Source: Pseudomonas sp. 102515 | GTDB taxonomy: Bacteria; Pseudomonadota; Gammaproteobacteria; Pseudomonadales; Pseudomonadaceae | Length of the DNA stretch: 64,000 nt | Reading direction: 5' to 3' | Assembly (NCBI RefSeq): GCF_031085165.1 | Contig: NZ_JAVHTY010000002.1 | Span: forward strand, 62,001-126,000 | Shown here: positions 41,054 to 50,916 of the stretch, in pieces | How the letters are laid out: every line of letters starts with the position of its first letter | Position numbering within the stretch: position 1 is the first letter of the stretch | Position numbers and translations under genes: made by a program | The notes under the pieces: model-generated | The model's input: the letters and a program-made list of their open reading frames with translations, nothing else | The model's database searches: none | Told to the model about the DNA's origin: nothing

Positions 41054-43270
41054 ATGTCCAAGGAAATGTCCTCGCTGTCCCAGCGCCGTTTGCTGGTTTC
41101 TACCTTCAGTGTCGCCGTCGCTTCGCTGTCCCTCGGGGCTCAGGCCCAGGACGCCAAGGAGTCGGTGACCCGACTGGAAAGTCTGACCATCGAAGGTCAG
41201 GCGCAGCAGGATGGCTTCAAGGCCGAGCAGTCCGCCTCGCGCAAGTACACCGCGCCCTTGCTCGACACCCCGCAGACCGTCACCGTGGTGCCGGCGCAGG
41301 TCATCCAGGACCAGCAGGCCCTGAGCCTGAGATCGGTGCTGTCCAATGTGTCCGGCATCACCTTCAACGCCGGTGAGGGCGGTGGTGGCTCCGGCGACAG
41401 CATCAACATCCGCGGTTTCAGCGCCAACTCGAACATCCAGATCGATGGCCTGCGCGACAGCACCCAGACCAACCGCACCGACACCTTCAACCTGGAATCG
41501 GTCGAGGTCATCAAGGGCCCCAACTCGGTGTTCGGCGGCGCCGGCACCACCGGTGGCTCCATCAACCTGATCAGCAAGAAGCCCCAGGAGCGCCAGTTCA
41601 CCCGCCTCGGCGCAGGCCTGGGCACCGACAGCTATCGCCGCCTGACCCTGGACACCAACCAGCCGCTGCAGGGCGTGGGTGAGGGCAGCGCCTTCCGCCT
41701 GAACCTGATGGCCCACGAGAACGACGTGCCCGGCCGTGACCAGATCGACCGCGAGCGCTGGGGCATCGCGCCGTCGCTGGCCCTGGGTCTGTCGGAAGAC
41801 ACCCGCCTGACCCTGAGCTACTTCCACCAGACCGACAACAACCAGCCCGACTACGGCGTGCCGGCGCTCAACGGCAAGCGCCTGGGCGGGGTGGATCGCG
41901 ATGCCTATTTCGGCTTCAAGAACATCGACAAGGAAGATATCGACAACAATGTCTTCACCGTGGAACTGGAGCATCGTTTCAACGACAACCTGAGCCTGCA
42001 GAACCTGACCCGCTACAGCCGCATCGAGCGCGACGTGGTGATCTCGGCTTCCCACGTCAACCTGGGCGGCGTGGCGGCGGGTCGCTATCGCCCGGCCGGT
42101 CCCCAGGGCTATGGCCGCGACGTGACCTCGGAGATGTGGATCAACCAGACCAACCTGACCGGCAACGTCGATACCTTCGGCCTGGGCCATTCCTTCGTAC
42201 TCGGCGCGGAGTTCTCCCGCGAGGACTACGATCGCGATACCTATAGCTATGGCCTGACCTTCCCGGCTGCCGGCTACTCCCTGGCCGCACCGCCGGAACG
42301 CTACGACGGCGCGACCGACAAGCAGACCTCGGCCATGGCCAACAACGTGCTGACCGACAAGGCGCTCTATGCCTTCGACACCATCGCCCTGAATCAGTAC
42401 TGGGATCTGAACCTAGGTCTGCGCTACGACTGGTTCGACGGCGACAGCGACACCACGCCGGTCGCCAACGGTGTGCGCGGTGCCAAGACCAACCTGAGTT
42501 CCGATGACGCCAAGCTGAGCGGGCGCGCCGGCCTGGTGTTCAAGCCGGCCCCGAACGGGCGGGTCTACGTGGCCTATGGCACCTCCTTCAACCCCTCGGC
42601 GGAAAGCCTGACCTCCACCGGCGCCGGCCTGAGCGCGGCCAACCAGGATCTGGGTCCGGAAAAGAACAAGACCTGGGAGCTGGGCACCAAGTGGGAATTC
42701 CTCGACAAGCGCCTAGAGCTGGACGGCGCACTGTTCCGCGTCGAGAAGAGCAATGCGCGGGAAACCCTGGCCGACGGCAGCACCGCCCTGGCCGGCAAGC
42801 AGCGCGTGCAGGGCATCGAGCTGGGCGCCACCGGGCGTCTCACCCCGCAGTGGAACGTCTACGCCAACTTCACCTTCCTCGACAGCGAGACGCTCGAGGC
42901 CGCCGATACCCTGGACGGGCGCAATCGCGAAGGCCAGGCCCTGGCCAACACCCCGCCGCGTTCGCTCAATCTCTGGACCACCTATGAGCTGCCGGCCGGC
43001 TGGCGGGTGGGCTATGGCGCCCGCTATGTCAGCGAGCGCAACGTCACTTCCAGCAACGACGGCGCCAAGCTCGACGACTACTGGCTGCACAACGCCATGG
43101 TCGGCTATCGCGTCAATCGCAACGTCGACCTGCAACTCAACGTCAACAACGTCTTCGACAAGGACTATGTGGAGCGGGTGCGCTCGCAACTGGGCGTGAG
43201 CTCGAGGTCGTCGGCCATCGAGTACGGCGATGCCCGTTCCGCCATCCTGACCGCGACCTACAGCTTCTGA
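41054..43270 (+). CDS. piuA: TonB-dependent siderophore receptor, PiuA/Fiu-like
   Basis: Outer-membrane receptor importing ferric catecholate-type siderophores with TonB energy. The 738-residue protein has a signal peptide (cleavage near AQA-QD). The plug domain (about 60-170) contains DTPQTVTVVPAQVI, NIRGFSANSNIQIDGLRD and VEVIKGPNSVFGG. A 22-stranded barrel follows, ending in the typical C-terminal aromatic YSF. No N-terminal signalling domain is present, so it is not a sigma/anti-sigma-coupled transducer. The AAGGAGG lies slightly far (about 13 bases) from the ATG at 41054. The PiuA assignment rests on the downstream piuC and piuB genes. Confidence 0.87.
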   Translation: MSKEMSSLSQRRLLVSTFSVAVASLSLGAQAQDAKESVTRLESLTIEGQAQQDGFKAEQSASRKYTAPLLDTPQTVTVVPAQVIQDQQALSLRSVLSNVSGITFNAGEGGGGSGDSINIRGFSANSNIQIDGLRDSTQTNRTDTFNLESVEVIKGPNSVFGGAGTTGGSINLISKKPQERQFTRLGAGLGTDSYRRLTLDTNQPLQGVGEGSAFRLNLMAHENDVPGRDQIDRERWGIAPSLALGLSEDTRLTLSYFHQTDNNQPDYGVPALNGKRLGGVDRDAYFGFKNIDKEDIDNNVFTVELEHRFNDNLSLQNLTRYSRIERDVVISASHVNLGGVAAGRYRPAGPQGYGRDVTSEMWINQTNLTGNVDTFGLGHSFVLGAEFSREDYDRDTYSYGLTFPAAGYSLAAPPERYDGATDKQTSAMANNVLTDKALYAFDTIALNQYWDLNLGLRYDWFDGDSDTTPVANGVRGAKTNLSSDDAKLSGRAGLVFKPAPNGRVYVAYGTSFNPSAESLTSTGAGLSAANQDLGPEKNKTWELGTKWEFLDKRLELDGALFRVEKSNARETLADGSTALAGKQRVQGIELGATGRLTPQWNVYANFTFLDSETLEAADTLDGRNREGQALANTPPRSLNLWTTYELPAGWRVGYGARYVSERNVTSSNDGAKLDDYWLHNAMVGYRVNRNVDLQLNVNNVFDKDYVERVRSQLGVSSRSSAIEYGDARSAILTATYSF

Positions 43271-43285
43271 GGTCGCCTGCAGCGA

Positions 43286-43315
43286 CCGAAGCCCTGCCCG
43301 CGCAGGGCTTTCGGC
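43286..43315 (+). terminator. Terminator or attenuator between piuA and piuC
   Basis: Stem AAGCCCTGC / GCAGGGCTT with a CCGC loop, extended by CCGAA/TTCGG. Only a short T run follows, so read-through into piuC is likely. Confidence 0.6.
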
Positions 43316-43332
43316 GTTAGAGGGGAATCACC

Positions 43333-44016
43333 ATGATGATCAGTGTTCCGGGCGTGCTGACGCCCGAGCAGGTAAGGGAGTGCCGCCAGCGGTTGGAGGC
43401 GGCCGCCTGGGCCGATGGCAAGCACACCGCCGGTTTCCAGTCGGCCATGGCCAAGGACAATCTGCAGCTGCCGGCGGATGACCCGGCGGCGCGCGCGGTG
43501 GGCGAGCTGATCCAGCAGGCGCTGGCGCGGCATCCGCTGTTCGTCGCCGCGGCATTGCCGGCGCGGGTGTTTCCGCCGCTGTTCAATCGCTACCAGGGCG
43601 GCCAGTCCTTTGGCCTGCACGTGGACAATGCCCTGCGGCCGCTACCGGATGGCAGCGGCTACCTGCGCACCGATCTGTCGGCCACGCTGTTCTTTTGCGA
43701 ACCGGACGAATACGACGGTGGCGAGCTGGTGGTGGAAGACACCTATGGCGCCCACAGCGTCAAGCTGGCCGCGGGCGATCTGATCCTCTATCCGGCCAGC
43801 AGCCTGCACCGGGTGCTGCCGGTCACCCGTGGCGCGCGGCTGTGTTCCTTCTTCTGGATCCAGAGCCTGGTGCGTGATGCCGGTCAGCGCGGCCAGCTGT
43901 TCGAACTCGACCAGGGTATCCAGCGGGCGGCGGCCGAGCTGGGGCAGGGCCACGAGGCCTGCCTGCAGCTGACCGGCGTCTATCACAACCTCCTGCGGCT
44001 GTGGGCCCAGCCCTGA
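43333..44016 (+). CDS. piuC: PKHD-type Fe(II)/2-oxoglutarate hydroxylase PiuC
   Basis: A 227-residue dioxygenase of the YbiX/PiuC family that accompanies Fiu/PiuA receptors and is thought to modify siderophores or siderophore mimics. The double-stranded beta-helix shows the iron triad HxD...H (FGLHVDNA and [11 protein letters not shown]), and the arginine for 2-oxoglutarate follows the second histidine. Two adjacent ATGs (43333 and 43336) are possible starts. The last 16 bases overlap the GTG start of the next gene in another frame. Confidence 0.92.
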   Translation: MMISVPGVLTPEQVRECRQRLEAAAWADGKHTAGFQSAMAKDNLQLPADDPAARAVGELIQQALARHPLFVAAALPARVFPPLFNRYQGGQSFGLHVDNALRPLPDGSGYLRTDLSATLFFCEPDEYDGGELVVEDTYGAHSVKLAAGDLILYPASSLHRVLPVTRGARLCSFFWIQSLVRDAGQRGQLFELDQGIQRAAAELGQGHEACLQLTGVYHNLLRLWAQP

Positions 44017-46499
44017 TCCGCGGGCGTCTGTTCCAGCTGCACAGCCTGCTCGGGCTGGCGGCGGGCCTGGTCCTGGTGGTGCTGGGGGTGACGGGTGCGC
44101 TCTACAGCTTTCAGCTGGAGTTGCTGGAGCTGCTCAATCCGCCGCCGACCGCCGCGACGCCGGATCAGCGGCCCCTGACGCTGCCGGAGGTACGGCAGCG
44201 TCTGCTCGCTCCGGGTCAGGAACTGAGTTTCGTCTCCAGCATGGCGAGGGAGGGCTACGGCCTGCTCGGTCTGGCGCCGGCGAGCGGCCAGGGCCGTGGC
44301 GAGGTACTGCTGTTCGATCGCTACACGGGCGAGGTGCTGACCGCGCCGCGCGGCCAGGGGTTCTTTCGCCTGGTCCTGGACCTGCACCGCTCCCTGGCCC
44401 TGGGGCCGGTCGGCAAGGCCCTGACCGGTGCCGCCACCCTGATCCTGCTGGTGCTCTGCCTGTCCGGCCTCTATCTGCGCTGGCCGCGCCAGGTCCGGCA
44501 CTGGCGCACCTGGCTGACCCTCGACTGGGCGCGCCAGGGACGCAGTTTCCACTGGGACCTGCACGCCGTGGCTGGCACCTGGTGCCTGCTGCTCTATCTG
44601 CTGGCGGCCCTGACCGGTCTCTACTGGTCCTATGACTGGTACCGCCAGGCCAGCGAGCGATTGCTGGGAGTGGCGCCGGAGCCCCGGATCACGGGCGTGG
44701 TGGCGCGCCAGGACGTGGACCTGGATGCACTCTGGCAGAGCTTTAGGCAGGAGACGGGCGGACAGGTCGAGGGCTATGGCCTGCTGTTGCCCAATCCGGC
44801 GCGCAAGGTCAGCCAGCCGACCCTCTGGTACCTGCCCGACGATGCCGAGCATGTCCGTGCCCTCAATCGCATCGTCTTCGACGCCGCGGGGCGGGTGCTC
44901 GATCATCGCCGCTATCGCGAGCAACCCCTGGGCGCTCGTCTGCTGCTCAGCGTCTATGCCCTGCATTCGGGCGAATACTTCGGCCTGGCAGGGCGGGTGG
45001 CCCTGCTGCTCGCCAGCCTGGCCATGCCGCTGTTCATGGTGACCGGCCTCTGGCTCTATCTGGATCGCCGCCGCAAGCGCCGGCAGGCGTGCGAGGCCCG
45101 GCGGGGCCTGCCGCCAGCCGCGGCGGGCCCCGCCGACTGGCTGATCGGCTATGCCAGCCAGAGCGGCCAGGGCGAGGCGCTAGCCTGGCAGGCCGCCGGC
45201 CAGTTGCAGGCAGCGGGACTGAGCACCGAGGTGGTCGCGCTCGGGCGGCTCTCGGTCGAGCGCCTACGGCGGGCCACCCAGGCACTGTTCGTCGTCGCCA
45301 CCCACGGCGACGGCGAGGCGCCGGATGCCGCGCGCGGTTTCGAGCGACGCATGCTGACCCAGGCGGCGCTGCCGAACCTGAACTTCGGGGTGCTGGCCCT
45401 GGGCGACCGGCGCTATCCGGCCTACTGTGCCTTCGCCCGGCGGCTGGATGCCTGGCTCGCCGGGCAGGGCGCCCGGCCACTGTTCGCCCCGGTGGAAGTG
45501 GACAATGGCGACGCTCGAGCGCTCGCGGTCTGGCAGGGTCAGCTCCAGGCCCTGGGCGCCGTCCTCGAGCCACCGGTCGAGCGGCCCCTGCAGGCCTGGC
45601 CGCTGGTATCGGTGCAGCCGCTCAATACCGGCAGCCCCGGTGGGCCTGCCTTCGAGCTGCAGCTGCGGGCGCCGCCCGGGAGCGACTGGGCACCGGGTGA
45701 CCTGTTGGAGATCGCGCCACGCCAGCGTGCCGAGTGCGTGGCGGCCTGGCTGCAGTCCCTGGGTCTGGCCGCTGACAGCAGGGTCGAGATTGCGGGTGTG
45801 ACGCTCACCTTGGCGACGGCCCTGGAAACCCGCCTGCTGCCGGAAGACCAGACCGCGCTGCTCGGCCTGGACGCCCAGACACTGCTGGAGGCCCTGGTGC
45901 CACTCGCCCTGCGCCAGTACTCCATCGCTTCGCTGCCCGGCGAAGGTGCGCTGCGGCTGCTGGTGCGTCAGGCGCGCAAGGCGGACGGTCGCCTGGGCAT
46001 CGCCTCCGGCTGGCTGACCACAGGGCTACGGCCGGGAGATCAGCTGCAGGCGCGGCTACGCGCCCATCCCGGCTTCCGGCCGCCGCTGGACGAACGTCCG
46101 CTAATCCTGATCGCCGCGGGTACCGGACTGGCCGGGGTGCGCCCGCTGCTGGCTGCGCGTATCGCCGCCGGGTACCGGCGCAACTGGCTGCTGTTCGGCG
46201 AGCGTACGGCGGCGCACGACGATTTCTACGGGGCGGAACTGGATCGCTGGCAGGGGCGGGGCGATCTGGCCCGGCTGGACCGGGTGTTCTCGCGGGACGG
46301 GGACGGCTACGTGCAGGACCGCCTGCGGGCGCAACGGGAGCTGCTGCTGGACTGGCTGGCGGCGGATGCCGTGATCATGGTCTGCGGCAGCCTACAAGGT
46401 CTGGGGCGGGGCGTGCATGCCACCCTAGAGGCGCTGCTCGGCGAGGCCGAGGTCCAGCGCCTGATCGACGAGGATCGCTACCGTCGCGACCTCTACTAG
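44001..46499 (+). CDS. piuB: PepSY-flavodoxin-reductase fusion, PiuB-like iron(siderophore) reductase
   Basis: An 832-residue inner-membrane flavoprotein. It has a PepSY-associated membrane domain with four helices (about 10-365), a flavodoxin domain (about 380-510; [13 protein letters not shown] binds FMN), and a sulfite-reductase-like FAD/NADPH module. That module contains the FAD motif [21 protein letters not shown], and [18 protein letters not shown]. Such proteins are believed to reduce ferric siderophores in the periplasm by transmembrane electron transfer. The start is GTG at 44001 inside piuC, so translation is coupled. Confidence 0.9.
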   Translation: MGPALIRGRLFQLHSLLGLAAGLVLVVLGVTGALYSFQLELLELLNPPPTAATPDQRPLTLPEVRQRLLAPGQELSFVSSMAREGYGLLGLAPASGQGRGEVLLFDRYTGEVLTAPRGQGFFRLVLDLHRSLALGPVGKALTGAATLILLVLCLSGLYLRWPRQVRHWRTWLTLDWARQGRSFHWDLHAVAGTWCLLLYLLAALTGLYWSYDWYRQASERLLGVAPEPRITGVVARQDVDLDALWQSFRQETGGQVEGYGLLLPNPARKVSQPTLWYLPDDAEHVRALNRIVFDAAGRVLDHRRYREQPLGARLLLSVYALHSGEYFGLAGRVALLLASLAMPLFMVTGLWLYLDRRRKRRQACEARRGLPPAAAGPADWLIGYASQSGQGEALAWQAAGQLQAAGLSTEVVALGRLSVERLRRATQALFVVATHGDGEAPDAARGFERRMLTQAALPNLNFGVLALGDRRYPAYCAFARRLDAWLAGQGARPLFAPVEVDNGDARALAVWQGQLQALGAVLEPPVERPLQAWPLVSVQPLNTGSPGGPAFELQLRAPPGSDWAPGDLLEIAPRQRAECVAAWLQSLGLAADSRVEIAGVTLTLATALETRLLPEDQTALLGLDAQTLLEALVPLALRQYSIASLPGEGALRLLVRQARKADGRLGIASGWLTTGLRPGDQLQARLRAHPGFRPPLDERPLILIAAGTGLAGVRPLLAARIAAGYRRNWLLFGERTAAHDDFYGAELDRWQGRGDLARLDRVFSRDGDGYVQDRLRAQRELLLDWLAADAVIMVCGSLQGLGRGVHATLEALLGEAEVQRLIDEDRYRRDLY

Positions 46500-46501
46500 G
46501 C

Positions 46502-46945
46502 CTAGGCCCGGGCGATGCACCAGACGCCGGCACCGATCAGCACCACACCGCCCAGCTTGCCGAGGGTGACCGGGTCCTGGCGAAAGCCGGCCCAGCCGAA
46601 GTGATCCAGGCTCAGCGACATGGCCAGCTGCCCGGCGATCACCAGCGCCATGAACAGGGTAGCGCCGATGCGCGGGCCGGCGAAGGCGGCCATGGCGATA
46701 AAGAACATGCCCAGCAGGCCGCCGCACCAGTGCCACCAGTGCAATTCGCGCAGGGCACCCAGGGTGGGGACGCCACGCTGCCAGAGGGTCAGGCCCAGCA
46801 GGGCGATAAGACCGACCAGGAAGGAAATGGACGCCGCGGCGAAGACGCTGCCGAGGTGCCGGGCCAGTTGGCCATTGATGCCGGCCTGCAGTGGCAGGCA
46901 GGCACCGGCGATGAAGGGCAGGACGAGCAGCCACCAGACGGGCAT
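46502..46945 (-). CDS. DMT superfamily transporter, YdcZ (DUF606) family
   Basis: A 147-residue membrane protein with five hydrophobic helices and the family motif LQAGINGQLARHLGS near the first helix. It has the length of a single DUF606 module. These are small drug/metabolite transporter relatives of unknown substrate. The ATG at 46945 is where the first membrane helix begins; the open frame upstream runs into the divergent gene at 47058. Its stop lies 3 bases from the convergent piuB stop. Confidence 0.82.
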   Translation of the reverse strand: MPVWWLLVLPFIAGACLPLQAGINGQLARHLGSVFAAASISFLVGLIALLGLTLWQRGVPTLGALRELHWWHWCGGLLGMFFIAMAAFAGPRIGATLFMALVIAGQLAMSLSLDHFGWAGFRQDPVTLGKLGGVVLIGAGVWCIARA

Positions 46946-47057
46946 CGACAGGACTCCAGCGAAAAGGGCGCGCAGTATGCCCCAGGGGAGGGCGAAGCGG
47001 TCGAACCGGCGACCTTCGGTCAGGCTCCAAGGGCTATCGCATTCCGGAGCAACCGCC

Positions 47058-47549
47058 ATGGCGCCCCCTTTGGAGAAAAGCCTGCCGATCCGCGAGGAAC
47101 CCGGCCTGCAACGCTGGATCTGGCGCTGCGAGCGACTGGGCTGGGTACTGCTGGGACTGTTCGTCGCCCTGGCCCTGGCCGGAACGTTCGCCAGCGGCGG
47201 ACCCTGGGCCACGGCGACCCGGGTCAGCGAGGATGGCCGGCTCAGGGTCGACTACGAGCGCTTCCAGCGCCGTGGTGCGCCGGCGACCCTGACCCTGGAA
47301 CTGGCGCCCGGTCTCAACCGCGTCGGCCTGGATGAACGCCTGGTGGCCGACTGGACGGTGGAAGCCCTCTATCCGCAGCCCCTGCGCATGACCAGCAGCG
47401 ACGGGGTGCTCTGGCTCGATCTGGTGCCAGGTACAGGACCGAGTCGCCTGCATCTCGCCTTGCGCCCGGACCGCCTGGGCACCGTCGACTGGCGGATTCT
47501 CCAAACCGGCCAGCCACCGCTGGAACTCTCCGCCTTCGTCTATCCCTAG
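47058..47549 (+). CDS. Single-span membrane protein of unknown function
   Basis: A 163-residue protein with a cytoplasmic head rich in charged residues, one membrane helix (about 27-48) and an outer domain that looks like beta strands (ATRVSEDGRLRVDYERFQRRGAPAT onwards). I do not recognise the family. It lies 9 bases upstream of the YetF-type gene, so the two form an operon and may work together. Confidence 0.75.
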   Translation: MAPPLEKSLPIREEPGLQRWIWRCERLGWVLLGLFVALALAGTFASGGPWATATRVSEDGRLRVDYERFQRRGAPATLTLELAPGLNRVGLDERLVADWTVEALYPQPLRMTSSDGVLWLDLVPGTGPSRLHLALRPDRLGTVDWRILQTGQPPLELSAFVYP

Positions 47550-47558
47550 GGAGCTGCC

Positions 47559-48011
47559 ATGGAATCCGTCCTGCGCGCCGCCGCCATCTATGTCTTTCTG
47601 CTGGTGCTCTTTCGTCTCACCGGGCGGCGGGCGCTATCGGAGATCACCACCTTCGATTTCGTTCTGCTGCTGGTGATCGGCGAGGCCACCCAGCAGGCGC
47701 TGCTGGGCGATGACTTTTCGGTGATCAATGCCTTCGTGGTGATCGCTACCCTGGTGCTGATCGATATCCTGCTTTCGCTGTTCAAGGAGCGCTCGCCCAA
47801 GGTCGGGCGCTTTCTCGACGGGGTGCCGCTGATCGTGGTGGAGTACGGCAAGCCGCTGACGGAGCGGCTGCGCAAGGCCCGCCTGACCGAGGAAGACATC
47901 CTCGAGGCGGCGCGGCAGAGCCAGGGGCTGGAACGCCTGGAGCAGATCCGCTTCGCGGTGCTGGAGAAGAACGGCCAGATCTCGGTTATACCCGAGCCCG
48001 GAGAGAAGTGA
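47559..48011 (+). CDS. YetF/DUF421 family membrane protein
   Basis: A 150-residue protein with three N-terminal membrane helices (RLTGRRALSEITTFDFVLLL is the family signature) and a cytoplasmic DUF421/YetF beta domain. The latter contains VPLIVVEYGKPLTERLRKARLTEEDILEAARQ and the RFAVLEKNGQISVIP strand. The function is unproven; in Bacillus, relatives are linked to spore membranes. It is co-transcribed with the upstream single-span membrane protein and followed by a strong hairpin. Confidence 0.88.
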   Translation: MESVLRAAAIYVFLLVLFRLTGRRALSEITTFDFVLLLVIGEATQQALLGDDFSVINAFVVIATLVLIDILLSLFKERSPKVGRFLDGVPLIVVEYGKPLTERLRKARLTEEDILEAARQSQGLERLEQIRFAVLEKNGQISVIPEPGEK

Positions 48012-48029
48012 CGGGTACGCGAAAGGCAG

Positions 48030-48054
48030 GAAGGGCAGGATGATCCTGCCCTTC
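48030..48054. terminator. Hairpin between the YetF and KGG genes
   Basis: Near-perfect palindrome with 12-bp arms GAAGGGCAGGAT / ATCCTGCCCTTC around one base, between convergent genes. It serves the YetF operon and probably the KGG gene from the other side. Confidence 0.75.
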
Positions 48055-48077
48055 ATTGTGGCCTGGATGAAGCTGTG

Positions 48078-48257
48078 TCACTGCTGGCCGCCACCGCCGC
48101 TGTTCTGACCGCCCTTGCGGCCGGCTTCGGATGCTTTCTCGCGGTCATTGGCGAAATTGCCGCCACTGTTCTGGCCGCCCTGGCTGCCGGCTTCGGACGC
48201 CTTTTCACGGTCATTGGCGAAGTTGCCAGGATTGGAATTCGATTGTTTGGTGGTCAT
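48078..48257 (-). CDS. KGG-repeat stress-induced protein (YciG-like) with internal duplication
   Basis: A 59-residue, very hydrophilic protein rich in Gly, Asn, Ser and Gln. It holds two tandem copies of the unit GNFANDREKASEAGxxGGQN (about residues 11-30 and 33-52). Such KGG (con-10-like) proteins are induced by starvation or stress in several bacteria and are probably disordered. The ATG at 48257 was chosen; the open frame upstream is not conserved-looking. Confidence 0.85.
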   Translation of the reverse strand: MTTKQSNSNPGNFANDREKASEAGSQGGQNSGGNFANDREKASEAGRKGGQNSGGGGQQ

Positions 48258-48532
48258 GGTCGCTCTACCTCTTGTGGGAATGTAGTGCAGAACGCATTGC
48301 CTGCCCTGGTATCGAGGAGCGCGCGCGGCGAGGTTTCCCGGCGAGGGGATGGGTGGTCGCTGGCCAGGCGCCACCGTCAGGACTGTATGTAGCTTTGACC
48401 GAACGCCTGTCCAACCTGGCCGCTGCGTTGGAAAGCGCGCGGGGTTTGCCGTGTCGGAAAAAGCCTGGACGCAGCGGTGTCGCCGCGTCCAGTTCCTGTG
48501 GCCATTCGCTTGTACGACGGATGGCGCCGGCC

Positions 48533-49396
48533 CTAGAAACCGTCGATGGGAATCTTCAGGTAACGGCGGCCATTGGCTTCGGCCGGCGGCAGGGTGCCGG
48601 CGCGGATATTCACCTGGATCGCCGGCAGGATCAGCGTCGGCATGGACAGGGTGGCGTCGCGGCGGGTGCGCAGGGCGACGAAGGCGTCTTCGTCCACGCC
48701 ATCGCGCACATGGACGTTGAGGGCGCGTTCTTCACCCACGCTGGTCTCGTGGCGCGCTTCGCGGCCGGCGGGCGGATAGTCGTGGCACAGATAGAGGCGC
48801 GTGGCCACGGGCAGGGTCAGCAACCGGCGGATCGAACGATAGAGGTCGCGGGCGCTGCCACCGGGGAAGTCGCAACGCGCCGAGCCGACATCGGGCATGA
48901 ACAGGGTGTCGCCGACGAAGACATGGTCTTCCTCCACCTGATAGGCCATGTCGGCCGGGGTGTGGCCGGGCACGTGCAGGGCGCGGGCGGTCAGGGCGCC
49001 GATGTGGAAGACCTCGTCGGGCTGGAACAGGTGATCGAACTGGGAGCCATCGAGGCGGAATTCCGGTTCCAGGTTGAAGACGTCCTTGAAGGCGCCCTGG
49101 ACGCGGCGGATGCCTTCGCCGATGGCGATGCGACCGCCCAGTTGCCGGCGCAGATAGGGCGCGGCGGAGAGGTGGTCGGCGTGGGCATGGGTCTCCAGCA
49201 GCCATTCTACGGTCAGCCCCTGATCGCGCACGAAGCAGGCGACGCGATCCGCCGACAGGGTGGCGGTGCGGCCCGAATGTGGATCGTAGTCCAGCACCGA
49301 GTCGACGATGGCGCAGCGGCTGCCGGGCGCCTCGTAGATCACATAGGTGAAGGTGGACGTGGTGGCGTCGAAGAAGGGTTCGATGCGCGGAGTCAT
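48533..49396 (-). CDS. MBL-fold metallo-hydrolase
   Basis: A 287-residue metallo-beta-lactamase-fold protein with the metal motif HAHADH (H70, H72, D74, H75). A second set of ligands is at VPGHTPADMAY, GDTLFMPDVGSARCDFPGG and LCHDYPP. The pattern resembles persulfide dioxygenase/glyoxalase II relatives (ETHE1/BlhB type), which bind one iron or two zinc ions. The PGHTPAD and CHDY motifs favour the persulfide dioxygenase-like branch, but activity is unproven. It stands alone on the minus strand. Confidence 0.87.
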   Translation of the reverse strand: MTPRIEPFFDATTSTFTYVIYEAPGSRCAIVDSVLDYDPHSGRTATLSADRVACFVRDQGLTVEWLLETHAHADHLSAAPYLRRQLGGRIAIGEGIRRVQGAFKDVFNLEPEFRLDGSQFDHLFQPDEVFHIGALTARALHVPGHTPADMAYQVEEDHVFVGDTLFMPDVGSARCDFPGGSARDLYRSIRRLLTLPVATRLYLCHDYPPAGREARHETSVGEERALNVHVRDGVDEDAFVALRTRRDATLSMPTLILPAIQVNIRAGTLPPAEANGRRYLKIPIDGF

Positions 49397-49537
49397 GACC
49401 GGGCCTCGTCAAGATGTGAGATGCCCCACCTTAACACGGGGCTCCGCCGCTCCGCGGCGTGCCTCGTCGCCGCAGTCCGCATGGACTACGGCAGACCGTT
49501 CGTCGCCCAGTGACGGAATTGCAACGGATGCAACAGG

Positions 49538-49978
49538 ATGTTTCGACACCTCCGGGGTAACGTGCGCCGGTCAATCGCCGCTGCGTCGAGGTCGAGCGTG
49601 TCTACATCCGGATCCCTGGCCAAGTCGGCGGCGAGGCCCCTGCGATTCGCCCTGGTCGGTGCTGCGGCCACTGGCGTACACATGGCCGTCGCTGCCCTGC
49701 TGTTGGGGGGAAGGAGTTGGCCAGCCTATCTCGCCAACCTGGGTGCCTTCCTGGTGGCTTTCGGCGTTTCCTATCTGGGTCATCGCTATCTGACCTTCGC
49801 CCGTGCCGGCTCGCCGTGGCGCTTCCTGCTGGTGGCGCTGGCCGGCTTCGGCCTCAACAACCTGCTGCTGACCGGCTTGCTCGCCTGCGGTGTGCCGGCG
49901 CTCTATGCGCTCCTTGCCGCCACCGCCCTGGTGCCGGTGTTCAGCTATCTGCTGTCGTCCCTGTGGGTGTTCCGATGA
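49538..49978 (+). CDS. GtrA-like membrane flippase
   Basis: A 146-residue protein with four membrane helices and the GtrA signature ([17 protein letters not shown], then [12 protein letters not shown]). GtrA proteins are thought to flip undecaprenyl-phosphate-linked glucose to the periplasm. The N-terminal 35 residues are longer than usual; a GTG at 49598 could be the true start. It overlaps the glycosyltransferase gene downstream by four bases. Confidence 0.82.
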   Translation: MFRHLRGNVRRSIAAASRSSVSTSGSLAKSAARPLRFALVGAAATGVHMAVAALLLGGRSWPAYLANLGAFLVAFGVSYLGHRYLTFARAGSPWRFLLVALAGFGLNNLLLTGLLACGVPALYALLAATALVPVFSYLLSSLWVFR

Positions 49979-50916
49979 GCGATGCCGTGAAGCTTTCCCT
50001 GGTGGTGCCGGTCTTCAACGAAGAGCTGGCCATCGCGCTTTTTTACCAGGCGGTCTGCCTCCATCCCGAGCTGTCGCGGCACGATCTGGAGCTGTTGTTC
50101 GTCGACGATGGCAGCCGCGACGGCAGTGCCCGAGTGCTGGAGCACCTGCAACGAGAAGACCCCCGAGTGGTGGTGCTGCAACTGTCGCGCAATTTCGGCA
50201 AGGAGGCGGCGCTGTTCGCCGGCATCGAGCACGCCACGGGCGACGTGGTGGTGCCGCTGGACGTGGATCTGCAGGACCCTTTGGACGTCATCCCGCGATT
50301 GCTCGAACAGTGGCAGCAGGGCGCCGACGTGGTGCTGGCCAAGCGCGTCAATCGCAGCAGCGACAGCCCGCTCAAGCGGCTGACCGCCGAGGGCTTCTAT
50401 CGCCTGCACAACCGTATCGCCCAGACGCCCATCGAAGAGAACGTCGGCGATTTCCGACTGATGAGTCGCGAGGTGGTGGACGCCATCCGCGAATTGCCCG
50501 AACGCAACCTGTTCATGAAGGGCATCCTCTCCTGGGTGGGTTTCGACACCCGGGTGGTGGAGTACGAGCGCGCGCCACGCAGTGCCGGCTCGAGCAAGTT
50601 CAACGGCTGGAAGCTGTGGAATCTGGCGCTGGAGGGCTTCACCTCCTTCAGCACCGTGCCGCTGCGACTCTGGACCTACCTGGGTGGTTTCGTCGCCCTG
50701 GTGTCCCTGGCCTACGCCAGCTATCTGATCTTCGAGAAACTGGCTTTCGGCAACCGGGTACCCGGTTATCCCTCGTTGATGACCGCCATCCTGTTCTTTG
50801 GTGGCGTCCAACTGATCGGCATCGGTGTGCTGGGCGAATACATCGGCCGCATCTACATAGAAACCAAGCGGCGACCGCGCTATGTGCTCAAGCGCGGGGC
50901 GAAGCGCGACGGCTAA
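49975..50916 (+). CDS. GtrB-like polyprenyl-phosphate glycosyltransferase
   Basis: A 313-residue GT2 enzyme. The N-terminal catalytic domain has [23 protein letters not shown], and the DxD-like PLDVDLQDP. Two C-terminal membrane helices (about 228-250 and 262-285) precede the family end [18 protein letters not shown]. It transfers a sugar, usually glucose, from UDP onto undecaprenyl phosphate. It forms a pair with the GtrA gene; no third, polymer-modifying glucosyltransferase gene is next to it. Its TAA stop overlaps the TAG stop of convergent zapE. Confidence 0.9.
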   Translation: MSDAVKLSLVVPVFNEELAIALFYQAVCLHPELSRHDLELLFVDDGSRDGSARVLEHLQREDPRVVVLQLSRNFGKEAALFAGIEHATGDVVVPLDVDLQDPLDVIPRLLEQWQQGADVVLAKRVNRSSDSPLKRLTAEGFYRLHNRIAQTPIEENVGDFRLMSREVVDAIRELPERNLFMKGILSWVGFDTRVVEYERAPRSAGSSKFNGWKLWNLALEGFTSFSTVPLRLWTYLGGFVALVSLAYASYLIFEKLAFGNRVPGYPSLMTAILFFGGVQLIGIGVLGEYIGRIYIETKRRPRYVLKRGAKRDG

